A stretch of 64,000 bases of DNA from Cerioporus squamosus (GCA_022592435.1 JABYQS010000003.1:310001-374000), one strand, 5' to 3'; shown: positions 1 through 11,234, counted from the first letter of the stretch. The notes: a model not told the origin generated them from the letters alone. Translations and numbers: made by a program.

Positions 1-306
1 GTTGTTGGGACTAGGCCTGAGCACCACCCGGGCGGGGTCTGCCTGGCGAATCGCGGAGGCAACGAGGAGATGGCGGACCTTGGGAGTCGCGGAGCGAGAG
101 AATGCGCGCTCGTGGACATAGCAGGAGGCAAACTGCTCGAGTTTGCCGGGGTGGGGGGACAGGAGGGCGATGGTGTGGAAGCGGACAGGGCGGGCGACTT
201 CGCGGATGTGCTTGGACACGCGGGAGAGGGATGCGCCTGTAAAGCCGCCGTCTGTGCACGCGAGGAGGAAGATCTGTTCGAGAAGCTCGACCGCGAGACG
301 GTCCAT
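1..306 (-). CDS. F-box domain protein, N-terminal part (runs off window)
   Basis: The minus-strand frame from the ATG at 304-306 stays open to the left edge (102 codons), so only the N-terminus is present. It opens with MDRLAVELLEQIFLLAC, the hydrophobic start of an F-box, followed by TDGGFTGASLSRVSKHIRE and RFHTIAL. The same blocks, in the same order, occur in the intact F-box gene at 1121-2252. F-box proteins join Skp1-Cullin ubiquitin ligases as substrate adaptors; the substrate is unknown. The two neighbours look like paralogues from local duplication. The F-box call is by motif and by similarity to the neighbour. The C-terminal region cannot be judged. Confidence 0.72.
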   Translation of the reverse strand, partial: MDRLAVELLEQIFLLACTDGGFTGASLSRVSKHIREVARPVRFHTIALLSPHPGKLEQFASCYVHERAFSRSATPKVRHLLVASAIRQADPARVVLRPSPNN

Positions 307-1120
307 TGTGGGTGGGCACGCGTTGGACAGGTGGGGACACCGACGCTTCGAAGTTTCCCAGGCACGCGACAGCTGCGTCCCGGCCTACGTCTGTGCTGCT
401 CGCCTTGCTTCAGGCCAGCGAGTGAGCTGGGGCCCGCAGTCTCCAGCGCGAACGACGACTTACCGAGGTGGGATGGGGGCGATGGGGCCGTGCGGTGTGG
501 GCACGGCTCGGGCGCGGTGTTGGGTGCGACTCTGCCAGCGGATGTCGGGGCTCGGGGGTCGGGGTTCGTGGAGGCGGCGCAAGAGCACAGGCCGCTACGG
601 GTGGCGCAGCATGGGCGCGCAGGAGGGCCTATATACGCTGGAGCTCGTCTGGCAGAGATCAGTGCTGGTCAAGTGCGGGTGACAATAGCCCGAGCCCGCG
701 ACGCCCCGCTCGTCCCGGCGTCTGTTCGCTGTTCCAGTCTCGCGGGACGCCTCCTGCTTGGTATAGACCACACCGCCATCATTGCGCCAGCTGATCCGCG
801 CCCTGCGATAGCCAGATCGCGATGTGGAGCACAAGACGATGCAGGACGATGCCCGTCTTGTCCCTGAGACATCCCCCGCGCGGCAGCCTCGGAACCAGAT
901 CGCCCACGATCGCGAAGCCAAAGGTTATCCCACAAGTCAGAGTCTCTGCTTCCCGCGGCCTCCTCACTGCTGGAGGTCATCGCCAGGTCAAGATGTTGCG
1001 CGACGAGTGCAACTTGCAGGGACGCATCAGCACTCCTGCAGGACATGCTCCCAGATCCATCCACGCAGTCTCAGATCGACGCACAAGACCATTCGATCGT
1101 CCACCTGTTGTGGCTCCTCC
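307..1120. other. Intergenic region between two F-box genes
   Basis: This stretch separates the start of the left F-box gene from the stop of the next one. No open frame in it has coding character. A TATA-like TATATA lies around 629-634, more than 300 bp upstream of the left gene's ATG on the minus strand, and could belong to its promoter. I see nothing else. Confidence 0.5.
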
Positions 1121-2252
1121 CTAGAGATTAACTACCCCAATCTCGAGCACCGAATGGGCGGAACCTCGAGCAAGTCTCCCTGGTCTCCTGAGGCAGCCTG
1201 AGGCCTCGATCTCCCAGCAACCCCGCCCTCCAGCCACCCGGTCTAACCATTCTCGCCGCGCAGGCCCCTCAAAATCAATTCCATCCGTGCGCTCTGCGGC
1301 CTCCATGAGGACAAACGGCCGTTTAGCCTGGTGGCACATCTCCTGCATGTAGCCCAGAAAGCGGGCATGCGCGGTGTACGGGTTGCCACATTTTCCACCT
1401 GGCCGCGGGCCGGGTGCTGGCTGTATGACAAGCCGCTCCAGTTCGGGGAACGAACGAACGACTTCTGATTCTGCAGAACGACAAACCCACCGATGTGGAA
1501 GAGATTGTGAACACGCCATGATGCAAGACGTTCGGGAACACAGACTCACCAAGAGCAAGATCTTTCAGGGCCGCGATAATACTGCTTGCTTGGTAGCCAA
1601 GGTTGGAGATGCGGAAATGAGTGACGTGCGGTGCGTGCTTAACCCAGAGCATAGGGAATCCAGCGTGTCTGCCCAGAGTATAACCGCGGCCGCAGAGCCA
1701 AAGATGCACCCTGGTTAGGCTTGGGTATTGCGGTCCCGTGGTGCAGTCATCCAGCAATCCGTCTATTCCGTCGATCGTCCCGCTCCCTACGAGGGTGAAT
1801 TCTCGCAACAGGGGGTAGCGCACTCCCATGAATGGCACACGGAGCTCCTGCGATAGCGGTCGGTGTCCATTCACCAAGCAGAACGTGTAAAGATCTGGGG
1901 CGATGATACGAAGGAGTTCGGTGACCTCCGCGGTAAACTTGAGCCGTTCCATGTCGTCTTCATCCTTTGGACGTGTTTGAAGTTCGACCTCGCGCTTGGC
2001 AGACACTAGGAAGAGGTGCCTGACCCTAGGGGTCGTCCCCGTGCTTTCAGCACGCGCTACCGCGAGGCATGCAGCGAACTGGGCGACGTGGCGCGGCCGA
2101 CCCGAAGCGAGGGCGATGGTGTGGAAACGGGCGGTCTGCGACGCGGCTCGGACGTGTTTCGAGACGAGCGACAGCGAGCAGCCCGTGAAGCCGCCATCCG
2201 TGCACGCCATGGTGAAGATGTGCTCGAGCAGCTCGACGGCCAGGTGCTCCAT
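1121..2252 (-). CDS. F-box domain protein, intact, two exons
   Basis: Exons 1550-2252 and 1121-1470 (reading leftwards) join across a 79-nt GTGAGT...CAG intron (1471-1549) and give exactly 351 codons (350 aa). The N-terminus MEHLAVELLEHIFTMACTDG is an F-box start, followed by SLSLVSKHVRAASQ and RFHTIAL. The rest is a leucine-rich, variable region (TELLRIIAPDLYTFCLV, YPSLTRVHLW) typical of the large basidiomycete F-box families. The second exon carries a block resembling the usual family C-terminus (EWLDRVAGG). It probably acts as an SCF ubiquitin-ligase adaptor. The start was chosen because the F-box begins at this first ATG. It is a close paralogue of the partial gene at 1-306. Confidence 0.8.
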
Positions 2253-3871
2253 TTCAGATGACGTAGGAGTGTTCTGTATGGCCGAAGTTAGCTATGGGCT
2301 CCTGAACTATAATCATACTGCGCGCTGCTCGTCGATACTTACGGTGTATGTTCAGCAGGTCGACGGGGTGGCTAGCCAGATGCAGGCAAGGCCGCAAGTT
2401 GACGGTGAAGGGCGGATGAAAGCTTTCAAGACGCGCACCATCACGCACCATAGCCAGAGCGTTCTGATGCAGTAAGTACGGCTCGCAAACCGCCCGTTGC
2501 GTCGTACGGGGCGCTCCCTCCCGGAACACGTTCATGATGGCAGCGCCCTGGAATGCAAACTAGCAGTTTCGGTGACGGGAAGGTGCCCAGATGCTGTGAT
2601 TTGCGTCATATGAGCGTATCTTCGGGAGGAACGATGCCATCTTGACACGATAGGAGTATACTTGGCGATCGTATGAGCGTATACATAGTAGGCAGAAGAA
2701 GGATCAAGCCACGTACCCATAGACGTCAGCAATGAGGAATGCTCGTCCCGCATTAGGGTGCAATGTGTACTATTGTTCGCATCCTTCCACGATCGGGTCG
2801 CGATCGAGAGCGATACTACACGCATGACCGCTGCTGGCGACTTGAACCCAAATATGCAGAACTTGCGGCCTTGTCAGTGGCATGCCGCGTATCTGTGAAG
2901 TTGCAACAGCTGGATGCCATGATAGCAATGACCAAAAAGTTGTGAGATCCGGGATTCGTCAAAAGAGAGCAGGGGGATGATGGTTGGAACAGCAAGCGCT
3001 GTGGTACCAGACTCGTACGTCTAACGTCATGTCGCTGACATTACGGTCTTGGGGCACTCGTTTCGGAAACCTCGGTCCTCAGACCAGCACTTGACCTTGA
3101 CTTGACCAGCACTACTGCACGACTCGCGACCGTGTCGAGTGTCTTCCACCCTACAGCCATTCAACTCGCCTCTCGCATTCTGGATCTTTGGCCATGCGTT
3201 GTGCAACGTGAAGGAGTCTCATCCGCGAAGTGGCAACTGATCTCCTGGTTGCAGCGACATGGCAATAGCAGATAGCTGAGGTATCCCTCAGCTCTCTACG
3301 ACCTCCCCTTTCACGTGCACACTGCAGGCAGACGTACATGATGATAGACATTGTCCATGGTATCACTGGTATGTATTTGAGCTCATCTAGCGCGTTGCAT
3401 CACCCCTCCCCTACTCAGCCTCACTCAGTCTTTCCTCACCAGTTCTCCCCGCTCTGAGCCGGTCATACCAGGCTCGTGGAATTGCATGAGAGCATCCGAA
3501 GTCAGGTTTGGTGATGACCGCATGCTTAGAACAAGGCAGACAGGCCGATTATGTCTCTGTCTGTTGTAGTGAATACAATACCGGAGAAGTGTTGCTATGC
3601 TGATGACTGGGACATTACCTTCAACGAATTTGAAGTTCAAGACAATAGTCTCTCTGCAGGTCAGTGCGAGTGCTTATATGTCCGCGGTGAGTGTACTGTT
3701 CCCCCAGGTCCCCTCCTCATCATTTGCAAATACTGTCACGAGTACTAGTACAGGCTGCTGTAGGCTTTGTATCCACTTACTTAGCGCGTGCACTAACTCT
3801 GCCATCCTAGGGTCGGCACATATAGCTCTTCATTTACATATCCGCGCAACAGCAACGTCTCCGCCCTCGAC
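2253..3871. other. Gene-free stretch
   Basis: About 1.6 kb between the intact F-box gene and the decayed plus-strand F-box copy. Open frames here are short, overlap on both strands, and show no domain or splice pattern I can support. It holds the upstream region of the F-box gene ending at 2252. I see no RNA gene or mobile element. Confidence 0.5.
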
Positions 3872-4515
3872 ATGTCGGACCACCTCTCTCTGGAACCACG
3901 TTCTCCTCCACCGGCTTATCGACGCATCCGCAAACCTCTCATCTCCGAAATGCAATTGATTGTTCAGCGCGTCCTCCCGACCCGGAGACGGAAAGGGATT
4001 CATGATTTGGACGAATTGCCTCTCGCAAATCTGGAGGAGATCTTGGCCTACACGTGCACCGACAGTGGGTTCACTGCTTGCGCCCTCTCACTCGTGTCGA
4101 AGAGGATCCATGCAGCATCTCGCGCAACCCACTGATATGGGGACAGATGCGGAAGGAGACGGAGCCTATGACTCAAGCGGAATGGCTCGCTTTCACTGCG
4201 CAGCTCGAGGAGGGATACTCCATGACGCTGTCGGACGACTTCTCTCGTCAGTTGCGGCGGACCTCGAAACACTTTGTCTGTTCCCCTTGCGAAAGGTTAG
4301 GGGCCCCAAGACACCGAAGGTGGAGTCGTTGCGCATCACACTGCGCTCTGCACCATGCAATGATGCAGACCTCGATTACCTGGATGCTTTGCCAAGGTCG
4401 CTGGGTAAGTCATGATCCTGTGTGCATTGATTTATTGCTTGGTACACTAGTCATTCCTACAGACTTGCAGGATTGGCCCCTTCGGGAACCAATTCACCTC
4501 TTGAGTAGCTTATAG
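3872..4515 (+). pseudogene. Decayed F-box gene
   Basis: The frame from ATG 3872 holds a recognisable F-box (LPLANLEEILAYTCTDSGFT, then ALSLVSKRIHAASR) and then stops at about 4133. The block that follows in the intact copy at 1121-2252 (RFHTIAL through the HLFLV region, roughly 50 residues) is missing. The next conserved part is split over two frames: MTQAEWLAFTAQLEE near 4168-4212, then LLSSVAADLETLCLFPL near 4237-4290. The signal fades by about 4500. This fits an internal deletion plus at least one frameshift. It lies in the opposite orientation to the two neighbouring F-box genes. A truncated product of about 87 aa carrying just the F-box is possible but unlikely to work as an adaptor. Confidence 0.65.
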
Positions 4516-4700
4516 CCTTGTAACTGGTCAATACTCTGTATCGAGTTTCCTGCATCGATTGTACTTATGTATTCTTGGTCCCGCTGGGCTGGAATCCTGT
4601 ATCATAGTACCATGCTGCACACATGCATGCTGTTATCGAATACTAGCTGCGAAGAGTATCGATGGAGGCGCATCGCGTCGAGGACTCGGGGCGCGACAAA

Positions 4701-4750
4701 ACGCGTCCTACACGCGTCGTATACACGCGTCAAGGGTGTGACGAACGCGT
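4701..4750 (+). promoter_or_regulatory. Cluster of four ACGCGT (MCB-like) boxes
   Basis: ACGCGT occurs at 4701-4706, 4712-4717, 4725-4730 and 4745-4750, about 210-260 bp upstream of the ATG at 4958. In budding and fission yeast ACGCGT is the MluI cell-cycle box bound by MBF at G1/S genes. That it works the same way here is inference. The hexamer is not rare in GC-rich DNA, so the close clustering is the evidence. Confidence 0.45.
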
Positions 4751-4790
4751 GTTGGGTGTGACCCCACGCATCTTGGGTGCTTCCCACGCC
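4731..4790 (+). repeat. Degenerate 20-bp tandem repeat, three units
   Basis: Three consecutive 20-bp units (4731-4750, 4751-4770, 4771-4790) share a GGGTG core followed 6-8 bp later by an ACGC core. The first unit contains the last MCB-like box. The repeat sits in the presumed promoter of the gene at 4958. Confidence 0.5.
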
Positions 4791-4957
4791 GTGCATTGAC
4801 TTCGTCGCCTCAATAGGGCCGCTCAGCTATCTTGCCTGCTGCTCGTCCATCCTCTCGTCCTCCACGCTCTTTCCATTCCTCTCCTCGTCCCCCCACCCCC
4901 TTTACCTGCACAAGCCCGCTATACCCGCGACACACACCAATACCACTGTAATTCACG

Positions 4958-6503
4958 ATGGTCTTCGGCTTCTTCACCCGGAAGCCACAACCACCACCAG
5001 AGACGGTCCCCCTCCCGCCCTCTCCCACCGCATCCACTTCGAACCAGAATGCGTCCCCGGGCAGCAAGGTAGAGAAGAACGTCCAACTCCGCACCCCTTC
5101 GCCCTCCGTTGACTCCGCCTCCGCTGCTCATGGCAAGATTTGCTCCGCGTCCCCATCCACAAAGATCGCGCGTCTCTCCATCGAAGAACGCCAGGCCTCG
5201 CCCACCCGCCGAGGTTCCATCCCGGGGAACATGACCGCGATCGCCCCCGTGACGGCCTTCGTGCCTCCCGAGCCGACCGTTGAGTCGCTCACCACGCACA
5301 TCGCGGGAATCCCGCCCAAGACGCTCCATGCGTACATCCTGTCGCGTATCCCTCGCATGCCCGCGGAGAACCTTCCGACGCTAGCGACGTTCTTTGATGA
5401 GCTCGCCCCGCCTCAGAAGCTGCATTGCGTGAGGTGCCATCAGGACTTTGTCGAGGTCGAGAACGACGATCGGAGCTGTCTGGTCCCGCATGACGACGAG
5501 AGCGCGGAGGTCGAGCGGATTGGTGCGGCCATGCGGGCCAACCGGGCCCCTGGAACTGTTGGCGCGACCTTCGAGACCCTGTGGGGATGCTGTGGCAAGA
5601 TTGTCGAAGGAGACGGAGACCAGGGTCCTCCAGACGGCTGGTGTTACGAAGGAAAACATACGGTGCGTTTATACACCAACTGTATGCGCCGAATGTCAAT
5701 CTTAATAGCATTTCCCGTTCGTCCTGATCATGTAGACCGATATCAAGCGAGCAAGGTTCCGCGCAGACTCGACCCCGCAAGACGATAAGCTCGTCTCATG
5801 TCTGCGGTTGAACTGCCATGGCATCCGCGCACAATTGCCGCGCGGGGCGCGCTCAATGCGTAAGCGGCCTAGGAGCGTGAACCTGAAGGAGGCCAGCACA
5901 GACGGAGATGAGAGCGAGGGCGGTAGTGACAGCGGTTTGGACGAGATCGTCGGGAAGAGCGCAACCAAAGCACGCCCGAAGGGCAAGGGCAAATCGAAGG
6001 CCGACAATATGGACGTGGACGACACTGCGAGCGCTGCGGGCAGCGTGCGTAGTCGAGGACGTCCACCCAAGTCAAAGGCGCAGGCACCTGGAAGCGCGGC
6101 GAAGCGACGCGTACGCGTCACCGACTCGAGGGTCGTCCCGGGCACGGATGGCGAGGACGACGACGTGCAATCCGTGAGGTCTGTACCGACGGCCTCCGCC
6201 CAGAAACGGCGCGGGCGCCCGCCAAAGAGCAAGCCAGTCATCACAGACTCGGACCGCGAGATGGACGTCGAAAGCACGCCTGCGTTGAAGGGGAAGGAGA
6301 AGGCGACCAAGGCGAGGCCGCGGTCGCTCAGTCGCACACGTCCTGGAGAGGCGAGCGATGCGAGCATGGGTGTAGGGGCGAAACCGAAGTCGAGGGCGAA
6401 GAAGGTACGGGAGGCGAATGCCAGAGACATTGAGGCCAATGCAGAGGGCGCGGACGGAGACGACGAGAAGCCGAAGAAGCGGAGGAAGGTCGTCAACACC
6501 TGA
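4958..6503 (+). CDS. Zinc-binding, AT-hook nuclear protein (unrecognised)
   Basis: Exons 4958-5662 and 5736-6503 (73-nt intron) give 491 codons (490 aa). Residues about 150-235 hold a regular Cys/His array: C157, C160, C174, H178, then CC at 211-212, C229 and H234. This spacing suggests a zinc-binding fold. The C-terminal half is basic and acidic low complexity with two AT-hook-like motifs (RGRPPKSK) and several KKRRK-type nuclear signals, the last one ending the protein. A role at DNA or chromatin in the nucleus is therefore likely. I do not recognise the family. The upstream region carries a cluster of MCB-like boxes, which would suggest cell-cycle expression. The start is the first ATG of the open frame. 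Confidence 0.75.
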
Positions 6504-7309
6504 GGCGTTTCGGCCAGTCCCTTCACATCTCTCCTCCCCTCCTTCGTTCCCGTACCCATTGGTTCCGTGTTCCGATCGTCTGGAATCCACCGGTTGTTTT
6601 GGGTTACCTTGTCTGCTCCATGGTGAGCTGCTTTTGACCTGAGCTGCGGCATGTACTGACTGACTGCTTTACAGACACTGCACTTGTACACCGTATGCAC
6701 ACGTACTTTATTCCCTATATTGGCCTGCACGGTCGGGCAGCGGCGTCGTAATTTATCGTCTCGCGGACCTCGCTATAATCTCTGGCATCTCACGCTCATT
6801 CTGCATCATCTACTGTTCCTGTATCTACGTATGTTTCCTTGATGTCCTCGAAAGCAACGCAATATTACCGCAGACGGGCGCGTAAGCGGCGCACGAACCT
6901 ACCGCAGCAGCTTTGATCTTGCGGTGGCCCTTGCCACCTGCCCGCACGTTGTGTTCCTGTTGCCTTCTTTGCTTTGTCCGTGAGTGAATCGATTCATTAT
7001 GGTTCATCTGCGTCCATCGCCGTGCACGACCCTGAATTCCTGGGGGTGTGCTGCAGGACAATCGCCGTTGTCACCATTCTCCTCTTAACCTCCCAATCCG
7101 CCGGTCTCTCCGCTTCCGCTTGTCTCTGTCTTGTCTGCCGTACACGGCCCCTCCGCTCCCCGCGAGAGTCGCTTCTAGCTCAAGAAATAGCTCAGCCTCG
7201 AACGCGACTGTGAGTACAGACTAAAACGCGTCCTTCCCGACGCCACCGCTTCGTGTCTCAACGTAACGCGACGCGTCTCCCGTACATATAGCCCCTGCAA
7301 GTTCACGCG
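6504..7309. other. Intergenic region with promoter of the Arb1-like gene
   Basis: This 806-bp gap holds the 3' region of the AT-hook gene and the promoter of the gene starting at 7310. I see no convincing coding frame. It is pyrimidine-rich near 7070-7160, as is common in fungal promoters. Confidence 0.5.
7226..7276 (+). promoter_or_regulatory. Pair of ACGCGT (MCB-like) boxes
   Basis: ACGCGT at 7226-7231 and 7271-7276, 34-84 bp upstream of the ATG at 7310. The motif matches the MBF site of ascomycete yeasts. Function here is inferred from motif and position only, and two copies are weaker support than the four upstream of 4958. Confidence 0.35.
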
Positions 7310-9623
7310 ATGGACCCTGCGACCGCTCCAGAAGAGCTTACTGTCGACGTAACCGTTAGCACGACCAACGCGCAACCCCAAGCTGCCGCAGCCCCCGCCA
7401 ACTCGGAGTGGCCGCAGAGTGCAACCGAGGCCAATCCCTGGATCACCTTCCCTCCATTCCCCGTCGTCCCACCCGGCGTCGAACTCATCCCCTTCAAGGA
7501 CTTCAAGCCTCTTGGAATCCGAATTGTTGAAGACCCCGAGCCAGGCTACGTCGAGGTCGACGGCCTGGGCATTCCGACTGTCACCCTCCGCGTCCATCAC
7601 GACCTGACCGAGATGGAGAAACGCAAGCGCAAGAGCAAGAAGAAGGTCGCCCCAAACGGCACGGTCATCCGCCAGGCATGGTACGACGAGTGGGAGGAGA
7701 CCGAAAGCTCGCGCAGGCTCAGTGGCCCCATTGATCCGTGAGTGGCGTCCTACGTGAGCTCGCTTTAGGACTGAGCCCGTATTTTGGGCTTGCATGCGCC
7801 TTTGTAGATCGCTTCCGCGTGTGGATCGCCTGCATGCTGCTACATACGAATTCAAGTCTGGGCGGCCGCTGCTCCAGAACCAGGACCTCACGAACATCTG
7901 GAACAACGTCAGTCCGACTCCTTCTGAGAGACCGGTTAGATACTGACGGTGCTGACCTCGTCTAGTTCCGCGTATTCCTCGGCCTTATCAGCAGTATACA
8001 ACCTCCCGCGGTACGCAAGAAGAATGCTGCCATCAACCAGGCCATGGCGCAGCAGCAGGAGCAACACGACGAAGAAGAGGAGGAGGAGGACGAGATGCCC
8101 AACGCAGGCCCGCCCAAAGAGCGTACCGTCATGGTTGGGGACGAGAACTCGCCGCGCAGTGCGCCAAACCCTCTGCCGTCATCCTCCATGACCGAGGAGG
8201 ACCGCCAGATGAAACGCGAGTACTACCGCGAGGTGCGAAATGAGAAGAGCGACCGCTTCTTGAACGATGCCGAGAAGTGTGTCAAGATCTTCCTCTCGGG
8301 GTACTACCGCGACAGAGGCTTGATGTAGTGAGTTGTCTTCTCCTCTCCCCTTTCGAGATTCGATTCAGGCTTACGCGTTTAACGGACATGATAGCTCGGA
8401 GAAGTTCTGTCGTGACGGCCCCATCCTCCTCGAGTTCTTCCTGAAGTTCGTGCTTCGGCACCGCATCTTCCCCGAGATGGAGAAGAGCCTGAAGAAGGCA
8501 ATCGCGATCGCCTGAGCTGGCCAAGAAGGAGCTGCCGCACACCTTCGTCCTCAGCAAGACCTTCCCAGACGGCTTCAGCGAGGGCTGCAAGCTTCTTTTC
8601 GGCTCGATGGAACGCCCCCCTGTCTGGTCTAACGAATTGGCTCTCGAGAACGCCTCCGACGCCTCTGAGCCTGAGGCAAAGCGCCAGAAGCTGCAGGAGG
8701 AGACCGAGGGTGCTGCTGCCGAGGCTGCCGTTCTCCAAGCCGCTGTGGGCTCCGAGCAGATCGAGCTCGTCACTCCAGAACTCATGGAGGATATGGAGCA
8801 GGACATGAAAGACTTGACTGCGGAGGGCGAGAACGGCGAGCAGGATGCTTCTGCGAACCCCGATGAGGTGCCTGCCCCCGTGTGGGGAGAACCCGCTGCA
8901 GACTTCGACTGGGGCGCACCTACGCCCGCGGACAGCTGGGGCACAGGCCCCACGGAGTCGCCCTTGTCCAAGTACCTCGGGCCCACTACACTTCCGCTCA
9001 CGCACACTACCGGTATCATTGAGCAGTCAACGCGTCGCATCAAGAGCGTCGCGATGCCTCCTCCCAAGGCTGCGCCGCAGAAGAAGAAAGGTACGAAGGC
9101 CGGCGAGCCTGCGCCGCTGCACGACCCCGAGGCTGTCGAACGCGAGCTAGACGCCACTTTCGCGAAGATGACCCTCGTTCCCTGGCCGGAATGGGACACG
9201 TACGACAAGGCGGACATCGTGAAGCCGCAGCTTCTGCCCGAATCGCGCGGCGCGGCGGTGACGGACGACTGCGAGGGTGCAGAGGTGACGGCTGGGCCTG
9301 GCCCGGTGCACAACCCGTTCAAGGACGAGATCACAGTGTATATCGAGCCCAGTGCCGTGGACAAAATCGTCATCGGCATGGGCATCGACGCGACGTGGGT
9401 GCAGCTCGCGCGCGTCGACCCCGCCGTCCCGATTGAGCTCGACCCTCGGTTGTTTAACAACCTCTGGCCTTATGGCATCGAGAAGGAGCCGGGAGGTCCT
9501 GGTGTTCCTGTCGCCCTCACGAAGATCTGGTACATGGAGCGGGTCCGTGCTGTGCACCCCAGTTTCTTCAAGGACATGATCCCGCTGCCGACTACTGAGG
9601 ATGTGTTTGGGGAGGATGCCTAA
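7310..9623 (+). CDS. Arb1-like Argonaute siRNA chaperone subunit (one-base frameshift)
   Basis: Exons 7310-7737, 7808-7907, 7966-8327 and 8395-9623. The last exon breaks frame near 8514: one frame ends at KKAIAIA-stop, and the +1 frame continues ELAKKELPHTFVLSKTFPDG to the end. Removing one base gives exactly 706 codons (705 aa). The middle part (NIWNNFRVFLGLISSIQPP, RKKNAAIN, an acidic stretch, YYRDRGLMYSEKF, FFLKFVLRHRIFPEMEKSL) resembles the Arb1 family. In fission yeast Arb1 works with Arb2 and Ago1 in the ARC complex, which holds duplex siRNA and restrains slicer activity in heterochromatic RNAi. The family call is from memory of conserved blocks, so moderately sure. Two MCB-like boxes lie just upstream. 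Confidence 0.62.
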
Positions 9624-9837
9624 CTCCGGACGGCCCCCGCAAGGCCTGCGTTGACGTTGAGATGCTATCCGTTTCTTGCTGTATGAGTATTTTCCCGCTG
9701 CTCCTTGCTGTGTATTATAGCTGTTCGAGAGATAACGAATCCACACCTTGGTCGGTATCAAAGTGTGTGGAACGTTGAACATAAACAGGAGAACCTTGTA
9801 AGGATCATGCATAACATTACAACAAAGTGACAACAGA

Positions 9838-11234
9838 TCATGCTGCGATGGTAGGCTCAATCTCTCCGAGAAGCATGGTGGCATCCTTGCTACCGGTCAA
9901 GACTAAAAGATGACAATGTCACCGTCAGTTCGCTCACTACACACCACACATAGATAGCACATACTGATAGGCTCTTTCGGGTGGAAGTCGACGGCAGTCA
10001 CGGTACCCTTGTGTCCAGGCAGCTAAGAGCGTAGCACTTAGTGTCATATCCCCCTATTAACCGTTTTGAAAGGTACGTACCTTGTAGAGTACCTTGCCAC
10101 TCTCCACATCCCATATACACACCGTCCGGTCAGCACCTCCGACTCCTACTCGTCGTCCGCCATCGTCTTTGCTCCATGCACCGCGCAGAAGTGTGTGTTC
10201 GAAACCGGCAGGTGCACCCATGAGCACCCGGTGTATACGATTTGGTGAGGGCGAAAATGGTCGGACGTCGTGAATTATCGTTTGTGACGAGAACGACGGG
10301 GAGAGGAGGTAGTGACCGTTAGGCGACAGGGACAGGGATGTTGGTGTGTCGGTATGTCCCATAAGGGTGTACACCTCTTCGTTTTTGCGGAAGTCAATGA
10401 CCTTGACGGAGGTTAGCAGGTACCTGCAAAGGCAAACGTCTGAACTTACGTGGATCTCGTTGTCCAGCGCGCCCGCATATATACTCGCACCGTCCGCACT
10501 CCAGCAAACCGAAGTAACAGGGCATCCCAACTCATACACGCTCACAGGCTGCTTCGAACCTTCGTCCCCACCTTCCCATACGCGGACAGTCCCGTCGTCA
10601 CCACCGGTGACAACGAGCTCGACGCCTGCGCCTCCTGCGAGTGTTCTGTCGAGGGAATTAATGATACCACGGTGAGCGTGGAGTTTACGCACACGCTGGC
10701 CAGTCGTGAGGTCCAAGACGTTGAGTGTGTGATCGGCTGAGACGGTATACATGAGCTGGGAGGCGAGAGACCATTGCAGGTCGAGGATGGGGGCTTTGTG
10801 GGTGTTCGCTATGAGGCCATAGTTCGTATTAGGGGAGTATGTACGCCATAGCGCTATCAGATACGGTCTCAGTATACGATGACTGGTAAGACGCGATTGT
10901 ATATGGCACTCACAGACACTTCTGTCCGCTGAACATGCAGCTATATTCTGGCCACTAGGATCAAACCTGCAGCTCAATATCTCCGCCTGCGCGAGCAAGC
11001 CGTTAGCAGAGAATGCAAGAAGCGTCGCGTCATGGTACGTACTGAATGAGAGCCCGACAAGCTGATGATAGGAGCTTCCAAGCTACTCGTGCGTTTTACG
11101 GTCCGTATGAGGGCCTGTTGCCTTTCGTCATTGGACGAGGAGATAGCAATCTGAGTGTTGGGAGCCGGAGAGCCCGAGCGAGCGCGCTTGATGAGGGCAC
11201 CACCAGGTGGGGGAGACGCGCCACGTTTTGACAT
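9838..11234 (-). CDS. U5 snRNP 40-kDa-type WD40 protein (SNRNP40/Spf38-like)
   Basis: Six exons, reading leftwards: 11043-11234, 10914-10986, 10450-10853, 10081-10401, 9965-10022 and 9838-9902, giving 371 codons (370 aa), close to the human protein. After a basic N-terminus (MSKRGASPPPGGALIKRARS) come WD40 repeats: ILSCRFDPSGQNIAACSADR, LDLQWSLASQLMYTVSADHT, LVVTGGDDGTVRVWE, VTSVCWSADGASIYAGALDN, then VCIWDVESGKVLYK and the final VDFHPKEPI. This arrangement matches the Prp8-binding U5 snRNP protein, a scaffold of the spliceosome in the nucleus. All five introns are 48-62 nt with GT-AG ends. Another seven-bladed WD40 protein is the main alternative. Confidence 0.85.

Noticed and set aside
5702..6730. 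342-aa minus-strand open frame
   Set aside because: It is antisense to the AT-hook protein and its repeats of Ser, Pro and Leu mirror the plus-strand low-complexity coding sequence.
8282..9460. 392-aa minus-strand open frame
   Set aside because: It runs antisense to the last exon of the Arb1-like gene and is Ser/Ala low complexity. It is a shadow frame of GC-rich coding DNA.
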